A stretch of DNA of 64,000 nt. Source: Mermis nigrescens. Taxonomy: Eukaryota > Nematoda > Enoplea > Mermithida > Mermithidae. The first letter of the stretch is position 1. Every line of letters starts with the position of its first letter. This document shows positions 35,370-47,249 of the stretch, one piece after another. The position numbers and the translations under genes were made by a program. The DNA is taken from positions 486,334-550,333 of the forward strand of contig JAVLUZ010000227.1 in NCBI GenBank assembly GCA_036768485.1, in the 5' to 3' direction. Below the pieces are notes generated by a model. The model saw only the letters and a list, made by a program, of their open reading frames with translations. It made no database searches and had not been told where the DNA came from.

Positions 35370-37619
35370 TAGAGCTGCACGCGGGTACCCGAACGGGTAC
35401 CCGGGTAGAAAATGATTTTACTACCCGGGTACCCTACGGGTACCGGGTATACCAGGTACCCGAATCCTCTAATATAAAATGGAAAATTAGCACTGCAGTT
35501 ATGCAATATGTGCTAAGAATTGAATTAGAAACCTAGAAACATATTACTTCTAAAGTGCGACTGAATCACAATGTACATGTGATTTGATATAATCAACCGT
35601 AAAATGTTAAATAAGCGAGTCTGTTAATATTTCCTATTGAAACGATGTATCGCGCATACGATCTAGGCATATTCCATTATTCAGCTCTTTAGTTACATTA
35701 TTTTATTTGTGCCAAATTCTTCTTATTCTTCGTTGTAAACAAATTTAAACAAGAAATTATCTGTTAGCGACGCTTTTTTATAATTCATTCACTTCTGTGA
35801 CCATTATATAAATTTAAACTGCAACTTTTATTCACATCGTGCGCGCAACTGTTTTAGTTAGACCTGGTTCAAAGCCTATCGATGTTCCAAATGCAGTCAG
35901 CCATAGGCGTAGCCATGGGGCATTGGGAGTACCTGCCTCCCGAAATTTTTCAGAAATATTGTTGATTTTTTTGTTGCAATAATGTATGTCCAGAAAACTA
36001 AGTTCAAAAAGGCAAAAACTTCAAAATTTTCCGCGCCTAGTCATTATTATTTATTGCAATATAGATCCAACAAATTAAAAAGCTTGAATCAGCTAAAATA
36101 ATCCAGCACTTCACATCATTTTAGTAATTTATTGCACTATTTGTTCATTGAATGAAACTGCGCATGCTTGTTGTGCATGATAGTAAAAGTGCGAAAATGA
36201 TTGTGAACGAGTTTGTCTATTCTCTGCTTTGTTTGTCTTTTGTGTAACAGTTTGTCTATTCTTTGTTTCGTTCATCTTTCTTTACAAGGACACATAATCC
36301 CATTTTAATTGGAAGGAATGGCCAAATTTTTTTTATGTTTTTGCGCATTTCTTGTTCTATGAACTGCATTTTGTTAATTAGAAGGCTACAAATGGGCCTG
36401 AAAACGGTAAGAACAAAATTTTCATGGATACATCTTTCTATATCTTACTGGCAGCGACCCGTTGCTGCGCTACATATGTACCCAGCAGAGGTCGAAAAGC
36501 GCATTTCAGATCAGTTTGTGCAATGTAGGAGTTCATCAATTTTAAGTGTGTTTGGGCTTGCTTCCGAACCGAGATTTGACCGATTTTGCGAAAATTTTAA
36601 CGTTACAATTTAACATTAAAATGTTTTTTTTACAAAATTTTCCGGAACTCTGCCCTGGATCCCGCTCGCCACCTCAGACGTCCCGCAGCCATAAAATCTC
36701 GTTGTACATGTGCAACGAGATTTTAGGGAGAACAAGCCAGGTAAAAGGGTTAAGAATTTCTAAAAATTTCCGGCGTTTCGCGCCGGCATTAATTTGTCTG
36801 TTTTGTATGATTTAAGCGGTATAAATTGAGTTTAATGTGCAAAAACGTCAAAATTTTCCGGCGCATAGCGCCGCCAGTTACTGTTCTTTCTTTTTGTAAA
36901 GCTCCAGCATTGCGTTTAAAAGCCTGAATCACTCAAAATATCTTCAGTCAAAGTTAGTAATTCGCAGTTTTCTTGTTAGAAGCTTGAATTGTCAAAAGTG
37001 TTTTGTACAAATTTGGTAATTTTCTGCTCTCTCAGATTATTAGTATTCACAGAGCTACAAACTGTTAAGGGTGGAACAAATGACTAACTTTCTTAGCACT
37101 TTGCGCCACTTATGAATTCCGAACTGTTTGTCAATAGAAAGGCCGTAAATTCTACATGAAAACGTTTATGCCCCCGAACCAAAATTCTGATTACGTCTCT
37201 GCAGTCAGCTCCAGATAGACTTAGACTTGCTTTTGAATAAATTTTCATTTCCGGTTGATTTCAAAATTGCTTTTCGTCAGTGTGTTTTCCTGCTTCAAAT
37301 GTTTTAATGACGTTATGAAGATACAAAACCTGCTTCACAATTTTTTGCTTTGAATTATGAAAATGACTTAAATTTTATTAAATGCATACGAATTCTTCAG
37401 ATTAAAGTCTTGATTCTATTTAATCTTGCATTAATTTTTCAATAATTTTACTGCTTAAATATCACTTTGCCCTAGACCTCACTGTCAACCGTAAATAAAC
37501 AATGTTCACTGCATTCTCTTTTATCTAAGGTCTTACCCGGGTACCCGAATTACCCGGGTACCCGGAGTAATGAAATAGCCGGGTACCCGGGTAGTAAAAT
37601 TGCAAAGTGTGCAGCTCTA
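35370..37619. mobile_element. hAT-like non-autonomous element, 2.25 kb
   Basis: Ends TAGAGCTGCAC and GTGCAGCTCTA are inverted, and GTTACATG flanks both sides exactly (35362-35369, 37620-37627), the 8-bp duplication typical of hAT transposases. Just inside both ends are clustered palindromes CGGGTACCCG and ACCCGGGTACCC, probable transposase-binding sites. No transposase frame is present. Hairpin blocks CCGGCGTTTCGCGCCGG (near 36770) and CCGGCGCATAGCGCCG (near 36858) lie inside. Confidence 0.88.
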
Positions 37620-37627
37620 GTTACATG

Positions 37628-38687
37628 TAAGCATATGATAGGGATGTTTGAAGGGATCCCCACCATGCGTGAACAGCAACCGAATTCTACGGGGCCTAGA
37701 TGAGGCAAAACTACAAAACTCGCAAGATAGAAATCTTAATTCTCCACAAACCCTACCACGCCCACGAGTATTCATCGTTTCCTCATCCACGAAAAGTTAA
37801 AATTTTTCTTCCCCTATTTTTAGCAAAATTTTGCCCTCTTTAGGTGATTTTTACCTGTTTTTTTGCATTTTTGACCAACAAATTGAAGGTCCCCTAAAAA
37901 AATGGTACACCACCTTCATCCCCAAATTCAGAGCTGTAGCATAAATGAGTCGAATCAAACCGCCTACCAACCTCAGACTGGTGCTCTTTATTCTGCTTAA
38001 CATGGGCGTGGGGACAGAATCTCAAAGTCCCATAAAATCGATAGACCCTTAGAATTGAATTTTCTGCCCCAATTCCAGCAATTAGCCCCATCCGACCACC
38101 CCCCCCGAATTTTGTTGATGCCCACATATAGCGATAAAAATTAACTATGATACTTCTAAAAAGATTATTTATATGACGTTATATAGCATCCTTGACGATT
38201 TCTCATATGCAATAAAAGTATTGCATAGCACAAATTTAGCAAGCTAATGAATGATCTACCGAATCAAAAACTTATTAGAATCTAGCGAAATTTTCCTGTA
38301 ATTTTTAACTAAAATCAGCTCATGTACTATCCAGTCATTCATTCAACGTTAATTAAGAGTAATCAGTAAAAAAGGCAAACATGTTACGATATATGATAAA
38401 TTATTAATTTCAAGCGGGCATAGGGTGAAGGAACGACCGGTCGCCCGGTTCCGGTCCCTGTCCCAACCAAAAAAAGGCCAGGCTTTTGCCGGGCCTTTTA
38501 TAGGTAGAATAAAGAAAGCATGTTGAGTTGTCATAAAGAGACATTTGCCTTGTCAATAATAGCAGTGTGATAATTTTGGTAATATTTTCGTATTAACTTC
38601 TCTGCGGCTCTAAATCACTTCTAATGAGCTTTTATAAAACTAGCGCTGGGCTGGTCTTATTTTTTCTTCGCCCCATTACATCTGACA
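37628..38687. other. Intergenic stretch, fragment of a GC-ended repeat near 37980-38130
   Basis: ACATGGGCGTGGGGACAG and CCCGAATTTTGTTGATGCCCACATATAG look like the two ends of a MITE-B relative. Otherwise no gene was seen. Confidence 0.45.
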
Positions 38688-40268
38688 CAGGCACGCAACT
38701 CGCCGTCGTATTTTGGGGGGACTAAGCCCGAAAAGGCCAAAAATAACACAAAATAAGGTTTAAAAAGACCGATTTTTCTGGATTTTGAGGGGTCCGTCGA
38801 GCCCTGCATCCCTCCCAGAGGTACGTGCCTGCTGACACGCTTCCAAAAATATGTTGACAAAAATTGAATAAGATTAAAAGTAGAACAGCATAAAGTCAAG
38901 AAGTGCATCAGTTCCGATCTAGCATTTGGTGTATAAATTAACAATAAATTCAGAAGCGACATGCCTATTAATAAAAATGTGAAAAATTCTAATACTTAAA
39001 TATAATCCTCAGCAAAGATTACATTTTGGGCAAAAATTATTCCAAACAAGTACTAAGTATTCCTGCTATATTAAAACAATTACTCCAGCATTTTGGAAGA
39101 ATATCTCACACGAAATTCAATGTGTCGAAAAAACTCTTCGCTGCATACGTCAGCAATTAGAGTTATTCGCGAAGAAAAATTTAAAAAAGGGCGCCTATTT
39201 GATCATTTTCGTTAAAGATCATAAATTTAAGAATAAACCTAAATTAACTAAAAGAAAAATAATATGCAGGAAAACAGAATAGCATATTTTGGAATGAGAC
39301 TAAGATTGTGAATTTTAAAAACTAGAAAGAGTCCTGAAATCACTTTTGTGCAATTTACAAAACTTTAGTGACAAACTTAAAGCGCTAACATAGTTAGACA
39401 TATACAGCGAAAATTAAAAAAAATCGGCATTTTGTTTAACACGTTGTAGAAAGTGTCTATTAGCTTCATGCAAGCACTTTGAATATTACAAAAGTTCCGA
39501 TTATTCTCAGATCTCGCCGATGTATTTAAACATGCTTTCTATGAATCAGCCTCATCGCTTTTCTGTACTTCATGTAAGATTACTACTATATGTGACAAAA
39601 ACATCTAATGCAGTAAACATAAAAATATTCGAGAAATGCACCGACTGTTTTAATGAAAAATAATGCCTTTGTGAATTTTAATTACAGCTTTCTAAGTAAC
39701 AGGCAGCTTTAGCAGCAAAAATTACCGAAATTCACATGCTTTTGCATCAGACTATGACCAAATAGAATCAGAATGGGGTCAATTTGCTCTTAAAAAGAAA
39801 ATGATATGCAAACTGACGTTGTACTAAATGTGTGTAAGTTATTTATAACAATATATAGAAAGACCTATACTTTATTGCAATGAAAGACTTGCTTTATCAA
39901 AATATTATCGTCATCTACGATTAAGAAAAGTAGCTTCAAAAAATGTTGCAGACAATATATTAAATGACTATATTTCTGGAAACAACATGAAAAATCAGTT
40001 GTATTTCAAGCTGCTTATAACGATTTTGCCATGAAAATACTGATTAGAAAGCATTTGAAAGCATTCAAATAGTAGTGTGATCTTATATGTACTATTTCGC
40101 TATTTAAATCTGCAGTCAATTAGAGGGCTGGTAGACAGATATTTACATTGTAAGTACAAGCATGACGTATACACGCATACCTTAACCTACATGGTACATA
40201 TAACATACATTGAGGCCGGTCCCGGTTCCGGTTCCGGTCCCGGCCTCTAGAGCCCGGTCCCGGCCAAA
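38425..40268. mobile_element. Possible element bounded by CCGGTCCCGG-rich ends
   Basis: GC-rich blocks GGTTCCGGTCCCTGTCCC (about 38448) and GGTCCCGGTTCCGGTTCC (about 40217) are 1.8 kb apart in an AT-rich region without genes. They may be sub-terminal repeats of one non-autonomous element. No target duplication could be read, so this is tentative. Confidence 0.3.
38688..38831 (-). mobile_element. MITE-H copy
   Basis: CAGGCACGCAACTCGCC at one end and CAGAGGTACGTGCCTG at the other, with AATAACACAAAATAAGGTTT in the middle. Direct CTGACA near both edges may be the duplication. Confidence 0.75.
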
Positions 40269-41010
40269 TTGTGCGCACAATCGTTCAGTGCATAGTGTTT
40301 TTGGGTTTGAATCATCCAAAATAAAAACTCCCCCACGGACACAAATATAAATTTCTTTAATATTAGAAACGTTAAAAAGTGCTTAGAAAACAATTAAATA
40401 ATCAAAAAATAATAAAAAAATCATTATTTCGAAGATTAACATATGATTTAAATTCAAAATTATTCGAAAAATTATTTTAAAAAATCACAAAAATCATGAT
40501 TGAAAAATCTTCGATCCCACAAGTTCAGAATTGACCATGTTATGATACTGATCAAGATTTGATTAATATTATCAATTTGATATATTTAGCTTAAATTTAG
40601 TAATTTAATTAATCGGATTAATTATAAATTTTAATAATTAAATTAATTAAAATTTTAGTGAGGGGATAGTCAGCGACTTTTATGCGTGTGAAGGAGGGAT
40701 GAAAGACGTTATTTTTTGCCAAAAAATAACAAGGAAGTATCTATAAAAATGGTCTAAGAACTATTTATTGCCAAAAATGACAGGATAAAGTTTCCTAAAG
40801 CAAAAAAATAATTATATACACTGTTCTCTGACCAATTCAGAAAAACTCGTAAAACATGCTAAATAATCATGCAATAAGACAATCGTAGTGTTTTCCAACT
40901 CAAACACGAAATAGATATTTCAGGATTTAAAAAACAAGGTTTATACACATTAATACTTATTTAAATGATTTCGTTTTTATGATCCAGCATCACACAGTGA
41001 AGGAACTGAG
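38832..41010. other. Gene-free AT-rich stretch
   Basis: Apart from the GC-rich block near 40210-40268 I see no gene, RNA or clear repeat in these 2.2 kb. Confidence 0.45.
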
Positions 41011-41142
41011 CACACGTGGGCGTGGAGGGGTATGGGACACTCCAGAAGGACAGATATTCCCTCTTCAGAAACCAAATAAACCACCCCAGAATTCAATTTT
41101 TGAAAACGTTCTTGTTTTTTCGCAATTTTTCGATGCAATAGA
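41011..41142 (-). mobile_element. MITE-A copy cut by a gap
   Basis: CACACGTGGGCGTGGAGGGG through AGAATTCAATTTTTGAAAAC to TTTTTCGATGCAATAGA, then 17 N. Confidence 0.75.
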
Positions 41143-41159
41143 NNNNNNNNNNNNNNNNN
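41143..41159. other. Assembly gap (17 N)
   Basis: A short run of N just before a TA microsatellite. Probably unresolved microsatellite length. Confidence 0.95.
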
Positions 41160-41678
<519 letters not shown>

Positions 41679-42186
41679 ATATAAACGTTTGAACATGATG
41701 ACGAGATGAGCGAACAGTTACGGACGAACCGAGTGCGATATTCATCAAGTATAGGTACATACAATAATTACAAAAGGGCTAACAAATTAACCAGAAAGCA
41801 ACCGCCTAGAGGAAAAAGTTTTACAATCCTAAATACAGGTGGAATAACTACGTATGCAGAAAAAAGAAGCCGTTCAATGACAACTAAAACGACTACTACA
41901 CGAAAAAATTATTCTATGTGACTTTAAACTTGACTAGGTGCTTTATTTTGTTAAAATAACTTTAATACGCGTAGAGCAAAATTCAGGAACAGCAAATATG
42001 CATGTACCTAAGTACCTACAGCAACGGATAACTGTTAACGAGCAAACTTCTATAAAAATATTTCATCACTTCGCTACTGCACTTTTATCATTCGAACCGG
42101 CAATCAACGTAACTTATGCGAAAGACGACAAAGAGAATTTTAGTACGACAAATGATTAATTTTAAGCACTAAAAAACTAAAAGGAT
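41679..42186. other. Unassigned stretch downstream of HMG-CoA reductase
   Basis: No gene or known repeat was seen. Short frames here lack any recognisable domain. Confidence 0.4.
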
Positions 42187-42194
42187 GAGTGGCA

Positions 42195-42416
42195 CCACAC
42201 GTGAGCGTGAGGGGGTGGGGTATGCACCCCTCCCCAGAAGGCTGAATACTCCCAGAATTCAATTTCTGAATTTTTTCGTTTATTTCGCAATTTTTTGATG
42301 CCAATGGATAGTGCTTGATAAGAAACGTTGAAAAGTTGTGTTTTTTAGCCATACCACTCATTTTGTGACCTTTGAAATATCTTGCACCCCCATAATTTAG
42401 GTGTTTTTCACCCATG
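42195..42416 (-). mobile_element. MITE-A copy with exact 8-bp duplication
   Basis: CACACGTGAGCGTGAGG to TTTCACCCATG, flanked by AGTGGCAC at 42187-42194 and 42417-42424. Confidence 0.9.
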
Positions 42417-42717
42417 AGTGGCACTAAATTACGACGATACTTGCAGCAACAGCAAAAAAGTCGTTTCCTCTGTTTCGAAGTACAAAGTAGAAGATTATAC
42501 GAACACGAAAGCTAGAGCATAAGAAAAACAGAGTCTGCCAATTTTAAGGATAAGTCAAAAAGGATATGATTAAAACAACCTCTTTCTTCGGCGTTTATCG
42601 CCTCAATTTCTCAGCAGGTGTCAAAAAATAGAACCAAAATGAAAATTTTCTAAAAGTCACGATCTGACGAATAAAGTCTTAGAAAAAGCTTGACCGCTGA
42701 TGGGAAAATATTTTGGC

Positions 42718-42869
42718 ATGCATGGGCAGCAACCAAATTCTGGGGGGTCCGACGGGGCAAAATCGGCCAAAAATAGCACCAAAAATCAATTCTAATGGAT
42801 ATATCGACTTAAGGGTCAATCCGGGGAGGGGTTCAGCGGACCCCAGACCCCCACACCCATGAGTGCTTT
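42718..42869 (+). mobile_element. MITE-B copy
   Basis: CATGCATGGGCAGCAACC to CCACACCCATGAGTG, with the core AATAGCACCAAAAATCAATT. Serves as a good reference copy of the family. Confidence 0.8.
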
Positions 42870-42923
42870 TTAGATCGTTAGAAACCTGCAGACCCCGCAA
42901 GGTTGAACTGAACTTTTATATTA

Positions 42924-43182
42924 CACTTGGGCGTGGGGGTTGGGGAATCTGCACACCCCCTCAAAAGTTCGAATACTCCCCCTAGAAACCAAAATAACCC
43001 TCCAGAATTCCATTTCTGATTTTGTTTGTTTTTTTCGCAATTTTTTGATGCCAATGGATAGTACTCGATGAGAAACGTTGAAAATGGTGTTTTTTCGCTA
43101 TACCATCATTTTTAGGGCCATTTTTTGACCTTTGAAAAATCTTGCAACCCCCCGTCCGCAATTTTGGTGCTGCCCACCTATG
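42924..43182 (-). mobile_element. MITE-A copy
   Basis: CACTTGGGCGTGGGGGTTGG to GGTGCTGCCCACCTATG with all internal blocks. It lies just downstream of the HMG-CoA reductase 3' end. Confidence 0.85.
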
Positions 43183-43293
43183 CAATAATACATTTTTAAA
43201 ATAATTTTAACCCTTTCAATTTCCTTAAGGTCGAAATGTTTGCCTACGTTCCGACCTACTTAAATCTTCGGACTCCAGAATTTCTCCTTGCTT

Positions 43294-43299
43294 TTTTAT
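43294..43299 (-). promoter_or_regulatory. Candidate polyadenylation signal AATAAA
   Basis: AATAAA on the minus strand, about 90 bases after the HMG-CoA reductase stop codon. Position fits a 3' end signal; not otherwise tested. Confidence 0.5.
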
Positions 43300-43386
43300 T
43301 CATGTAGAGTAAACAGGTAAATAATATCTGGTATAGTATTTGCTAAAAAAAATTAATAAGCGAGAAACCGAACGAATGGAAGATGA

Positions 43387-43713
43387 TCAAGTCAAAACTT
43401 TGGAGCAAGTTTCCGGATGCAAATGAGACGCCGTTGAGGCGGCCTTGTCGGCCAATTTTCTCAGTTTCGTGCCGTAATGTTCGGTCGAATCGCGATTTTT
43501 AAGACTAAGCCCAAATTTTTCTGGCCCTTTTCCAACTGGATTTAAATTATGAGCCGATCGGTTGTGTTTCATGTGACTTTTGACCAGGTCATTCGAAGAT
43601 AAGGCGGCCAAAAGGGACAATTCGCCGGCGACTACGGTGGCGCAAATGACGCGGGCCAGCTGGCGAGCGTTGGCGCCAGGCTTAGTCGGATGGCCTCCGG
43701 CGCAGCCTATCAT
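43387..43713 (-). CDS. Hmgcr: HMG-CoA reductase, last exon
   Basis: A 108-codon exon plus stop (TGA at 43389-43387), entered at acceptor CGCACAG. It begins [20 protein letters not shown] and continues [18 protein letters not shown], then [11 protein letters not shown]. These are hallmark blocks of the C-terminal catalytic domain. The first His of SHMKH matches the catalytic His of the enzyme, and the Ser of HNRS matches the site that AMP-activated kinase phosphorylates in the mammalian enzyme. About 50 residues follow, a somewhat longer and less conserved tail. The enzyme reduces HMG-CoA to mevalonate with two NADPH, on the ER membrane, as the rate-setting step of isoprenoid synthesis. The start of the exon is in phase 0, matching the exon at 46791-46949. 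Confidence 0.96.
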   Translation of the reverse strand: MIGCAGGHPTKPGANARQLARVICATVVAGELSLLAALSSNDLVKSHMKHNRSAHNLNPVGKGPEKFGLSLKNRDSTEHYGTKLRKLADKAASTASHLHPETCSKVLT

Positions 43714-43862
43714 CTGTGCGTTCATTTGTTGATAAAAATTTTTGGGATATTTTTGATTATCAAATTTTATACTTTTTCCATACAGGATCTTGGGGATTCC
43801 CCCAGAAATTTTTCATCCCTTCTAAGGAAATTTTTTCATCCCTCGTAATGAAACCTTTTGAT

Positions 43863-44094
43863 CATACCTGGGCGTGGGGTGTTTGAGGGGTATGCCCCCA
43901 GGAACCAAAATAACCTCCAGAATTCAATGTTAAACATTTTGTTTTTTGCGCCAATCTTTAGATGCCAATGGATAGTGCTCGATGAAAAACGTTGAAAATG
44001 GTATTTTTTCGCCATACTACAATTTTTTAGGTCATTTTTTGATTTTTGAAAAAATCTTTCACACCTCCCCCAACTTTGGTGCCGCCCACCTATG
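43863..44094 (-). mobile_element. MITE-A copy
   Basis: CATACCTGGGCGTGGGG to GGTGCCGCCCACCTATG, in the last intron of HMG-CoA reductase. Confidence 0.85.
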
Positions 44095-44096
44095 TT

Positions 44097-44413
44097 TTTC
44101 ACCCCCGATAATTCACGATTTTTTGAAGAAAAAAATCGCAGAAAAGGTGTTGTTTAAAGCGTTTTTCGCTACCTGTTTGCCCGATAGGAACAAATTTTCG
44201 GCGATTTGAGCCATATACTCATTTTTGACTATATTTTGTTCAATTTAATCGAATTTTCCGATATTTTTTCGAATTTTTTGTTTTTATGATCTAGAAAGAT
44301 AGAGCATCGTCAGAAACGCAGAAAACGAAGTTTTTAAACGCACTTACTGTTTTTGAGCTCAAAAAGGCACTTTAAAATATCACCCTCCCGAATTCCCATG
44401 CTGTACATGTTTG
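44097..44413 (-). mobile_element. MITE-E copy, truncated at its left side
   Basis: TTTCACCCCCGATAATTC to CCCATGCTGTACATG, adjoining the MITE-A copy directly. The hairpin block is decayed to TTCGGCGATTTGAGCC. Confidence 0.7.
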
Positions 44414-45039
44414 ATTTTTACATCAATAAATATGTTCGTCGTTTCAATCAGAAAAATTTAGGAAAACTGTCAAACTTTCTATAGACTGTACTTTCGATTT
44501 CAATAAACAAACAGCGACTAAAAAGAGTCCCTATGAGAACTAAAATGTCGCACGACAAGGTAGATACATTATTTCAAAATACCTAATTTACATAATTATA
44601 ATTAAGCAATTTTATGAGCATTTTTTTCGACAAAAAATATACCTATGCATTATTAGAAAATTAAAATCTGATAAAACTTTCCATTATAAAATGTACTATA
44701 AGTAAAAAACTTGTGGTCGACACAATACAACGAAACTCACTTCATAATTCAGTAACTGAAACGCTTTATAAATTCGTTTCTTAATGAAGATTATTTCTAA
44801 ATGGTTATAATGTAAATTCATAGATTGTTTTACATAGCATAAGGTAAACTCAGTCCCGCAAAAAAGGGTATGCTACATATTTCAAATAAAATCGGTCATT
44901 ATTTTGACATTGTGTGAAGAAAGTAGACAGTCTTTGAGCACAGTTTACAAAGAAGTACGTCGTAGGCTAGAGATCAATTCTTGTTAAGATCTCGGGAGGT
45001 TTTTGCACAATTTCTAGTAGATTTAAATGTATATACAAA
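44414..45039. other. HMG-CoA reductase last intron, unassigned part
   Basis: AT-rich intron sequence, nothing recognised. Confidence 0.45.
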
Positions 45040-45289
45040 CACACCTGGGCGTGAAGGGGTTTGGGAGGTATGCGCCCCCACCCCCCTCCCCGAGAAACCA
45101 AAATACCTCTAAGAATTAAATTTTTAAAAGTTTTTTGTTTTTTCGCAATTTTTTGATGCCAATGGATAGTGCTCGATGAGAAACGTTGGAAAATGATGTT
45201 TTTCCGCCATACCACCACCATTTTTAAGGCCATTTTTTGACCTTTGAAAAATATTGAACCCCCTAGAATTTTGGTGCCGCCCACCTATG
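45040..45289 (-). mobile_element. MITE-A copy
   Basis: CACACCTGGGCGTGAAGG to GGTGCCGCCCACCTATG. Flanks TATACAAA and CATACAAA agree at 7 of 8. Confidence 0.9.
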
Positions 45290-45682
45290 CATACAAAGAG
45301 TTTACATGTGCCGATCAGAAATGCAAAACATGCGTTTTTTCGACATGTATTTTCCAGATAAATTAGTCGTTTTACCCATCACTGCCATCTCTGAGTATGT
45401 AAACCTATTCATACATACATAGGATCGGCTACTTAATTGAATCGTAAAAGCTTATTCAATCCTTTTTAAATTCAATCTTACATTTTAGTTTTAAAATACC
45501 TATGTGTAGACTATGGCAATGGGTCTAGCTAGATCATAGAGAAAGTATAGGGAAGAAAATAAGGCAAAATTTTGATTGAAATTTGATCAAAATCAAAATT
45601 TTACAATGATTGAAATTATTGCCATATATATGATGAAGTACGATATCTGCTATTCTACGATTCGTTTGCTTGCTATGCATCC

Positions 45683-46275
45683 ATGCACGGACGTAACCAG
45701 GATTTCATTTCGGGGGGGGGGGGGGCAAAATTTTTGAAGTCATCTATCTCGAGAACCGTTAGGAGATACGCTAAGATAATGGCATTTTTGAGCGTTTCTC
45801 GACGAGACCATGCAATGGTGAAAAAAATTTTAAAGAATTAAAAAATTTCTTGTTTGATTTCAAACTTGGATATCAAAAATCTATCCTTTAAGCAATTTGT
45901 ACGACTAATTTCTCAATATCAAGTCAAAGCTTGACTCCAAAGCATTTCGAAATACTTGCCTTTGCATTTAATTTTGCGGTTTTGCAAAGAAAACTAATGA
46001 AAAAAATAATAAATCGGCGCAAAGCGCCGAAAATTGTTGACATATTCGCTATTTTTAAGTTAAATCTGGGCTTCTAAGGTAAGAATTAAGGTAGAAAATG
46101 AGAAATCCGGCGCGAATCGCCGTAAAATTTTTAGTTGAGTAGCTCAAAAGTTTGCTAGAAACGCATTTTGGCTGTCCTTTTAATAGACTTCAAGAATTTT
46201 TAATTTTTCTCTTTGAGGGACCCTTAAGAAAAATAAAAATATTTTTTCATTTTACGGGGCGGCCTCCTGGCTGGT
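45683..46275 (+). mobile_element. MITE-I copy
   Basis: CACGGACGTAACCAGGATTT to GGCTGGTTACC. It shares long blocks with 51035-51576 and holds two hairpin blocks (CGGCGCAAAGCGCCG near 46015 and CCGGCGCGAATCGCCG near 46108). Confidence 0.85.
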
Positions 46276-46278
46276 TAC

Positions 46279-46507
46279 CATAGGTGGGCGGTACCAAAGT
46301 TATGGAGGGTGCAAGATTTTTTCAAAGGTCAAACAATGGCCTTAACAATGGTGGTATGGCAAAAAAACACCATTTTTCAACGTTTCTCATCGAGCACTAT
46401 CCATCAAAAAATTGCGGAAAAAACGAAAAAAATTTTCAAAAATTGAAATCTGGGGGGGGGGTATTTTGATTTCTATGGGGGTGCATACCCTTCCACGCCC
46501 AGGTATG
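46279..46507 (+). mobile_element. MITE-A copy
   Basis: ATAGGTGGGCGGTACC to CCACGCCCAGGTATG, directly behind the MITE-I copy. TACCA is present at both edges. Confidence 0.82.
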
Positions 46508-46790
46508 ATACCAACAAACTAATCGAGTTTGTATGAAAAAGTCAAGTCATGCTTCGATTTCAAATCTATATAACACTAGGACTGCTCAATGCCTGAACTA
46601 AATAATTAAGACTAGCTAAGAAAAACGCATCTAATCCTTGCTTTGTGAGGCCCAAATTTTACAAAAATGAAAAATTAATTAGTTGAAAATAATTTAACAT
46701 TAGAAGACGATTCAATTGAAAAGTTCAAAAAAGCGAGTGCACATTCCTCATCAGGGAAACAAAAAGGGTCTAGAAAAGTCCCTTGCTTAC

Positions 46791-46949
46791 TTGCAAACAA
46801 GTATTCTGAGCCGGCAATATAGTCCCACCTCCTATTGTTCCCACTTCTAGGCAAGGCATCGTGCAAGAAATATACAAGTGTCCTTCTTGAGTTTCGCTTT
46901 CTTTGAGCACCGTAATGCAGTGGCTGCTGCTTACTGTCTGAGCTACGTC
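46791..46949 (-). CDS. Hmgcr: HMG-CoA reductase, penultimate exon
   Basis: A 159-nt (53-codon) exon between CTATTTAAG and donor GTAAGC, phase 0 at both ends. It encodes DVAQTVSSSHCITVLKESE, then LYISCTMPCLEVGTIGGG and TILPAQNTCLQ. The first residue, Asp, corresponds to the catalytic Asp in the GQD motif (GQ is the end of the previous exon). The block from SCTMP to GGGT is part of the NADPH/substrate-binding core. The G+C-poor neighbourhood and a MITE-A only about 40 bp upstream of the acceptor are notable. Confidence 0.95.
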
Positions 46950-46989
46950 CTTAAATAGAGTGAATTTTTTTAAAGTAAGTACTTGTGAT

Positions 46990-47241
46990 TATAGGTGGGC
47001 AGCACCAAAATTCTGGGGGGTGCAAGATTTTTCAAAGGGTCAAAATGGCCTCAAAATGGTGGAACGGCGAAAAAAAACAATTTTTCAACGATTCTCATCG
47101 AGCACTATCTATAGGCATCAAAAAATTGCGAAAAAAACAAAAAAATTTAAAAAATTCAATTCTGAGGGGGTTATTTTGGTTTCTGAGGGGGAGGAAGTAT
47201 TTTGGTTTCTCGGGGGATGCAAACCCCCACGCACAGGTGTA
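46990..47241 (+). mobile_element. MITE-A copy with exact 8-bp duplication
   Basis: 252 bp from TATAGGTGGGCAGCACC to GCACAGGTGTA, flanked by CTTGTGAT (46982-46989, 47242-47249). It lies about 40 bp upstream of an exon acceptor. Confidence 0.92.
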
Positions 47242-47249
47242 CTTGTGAT

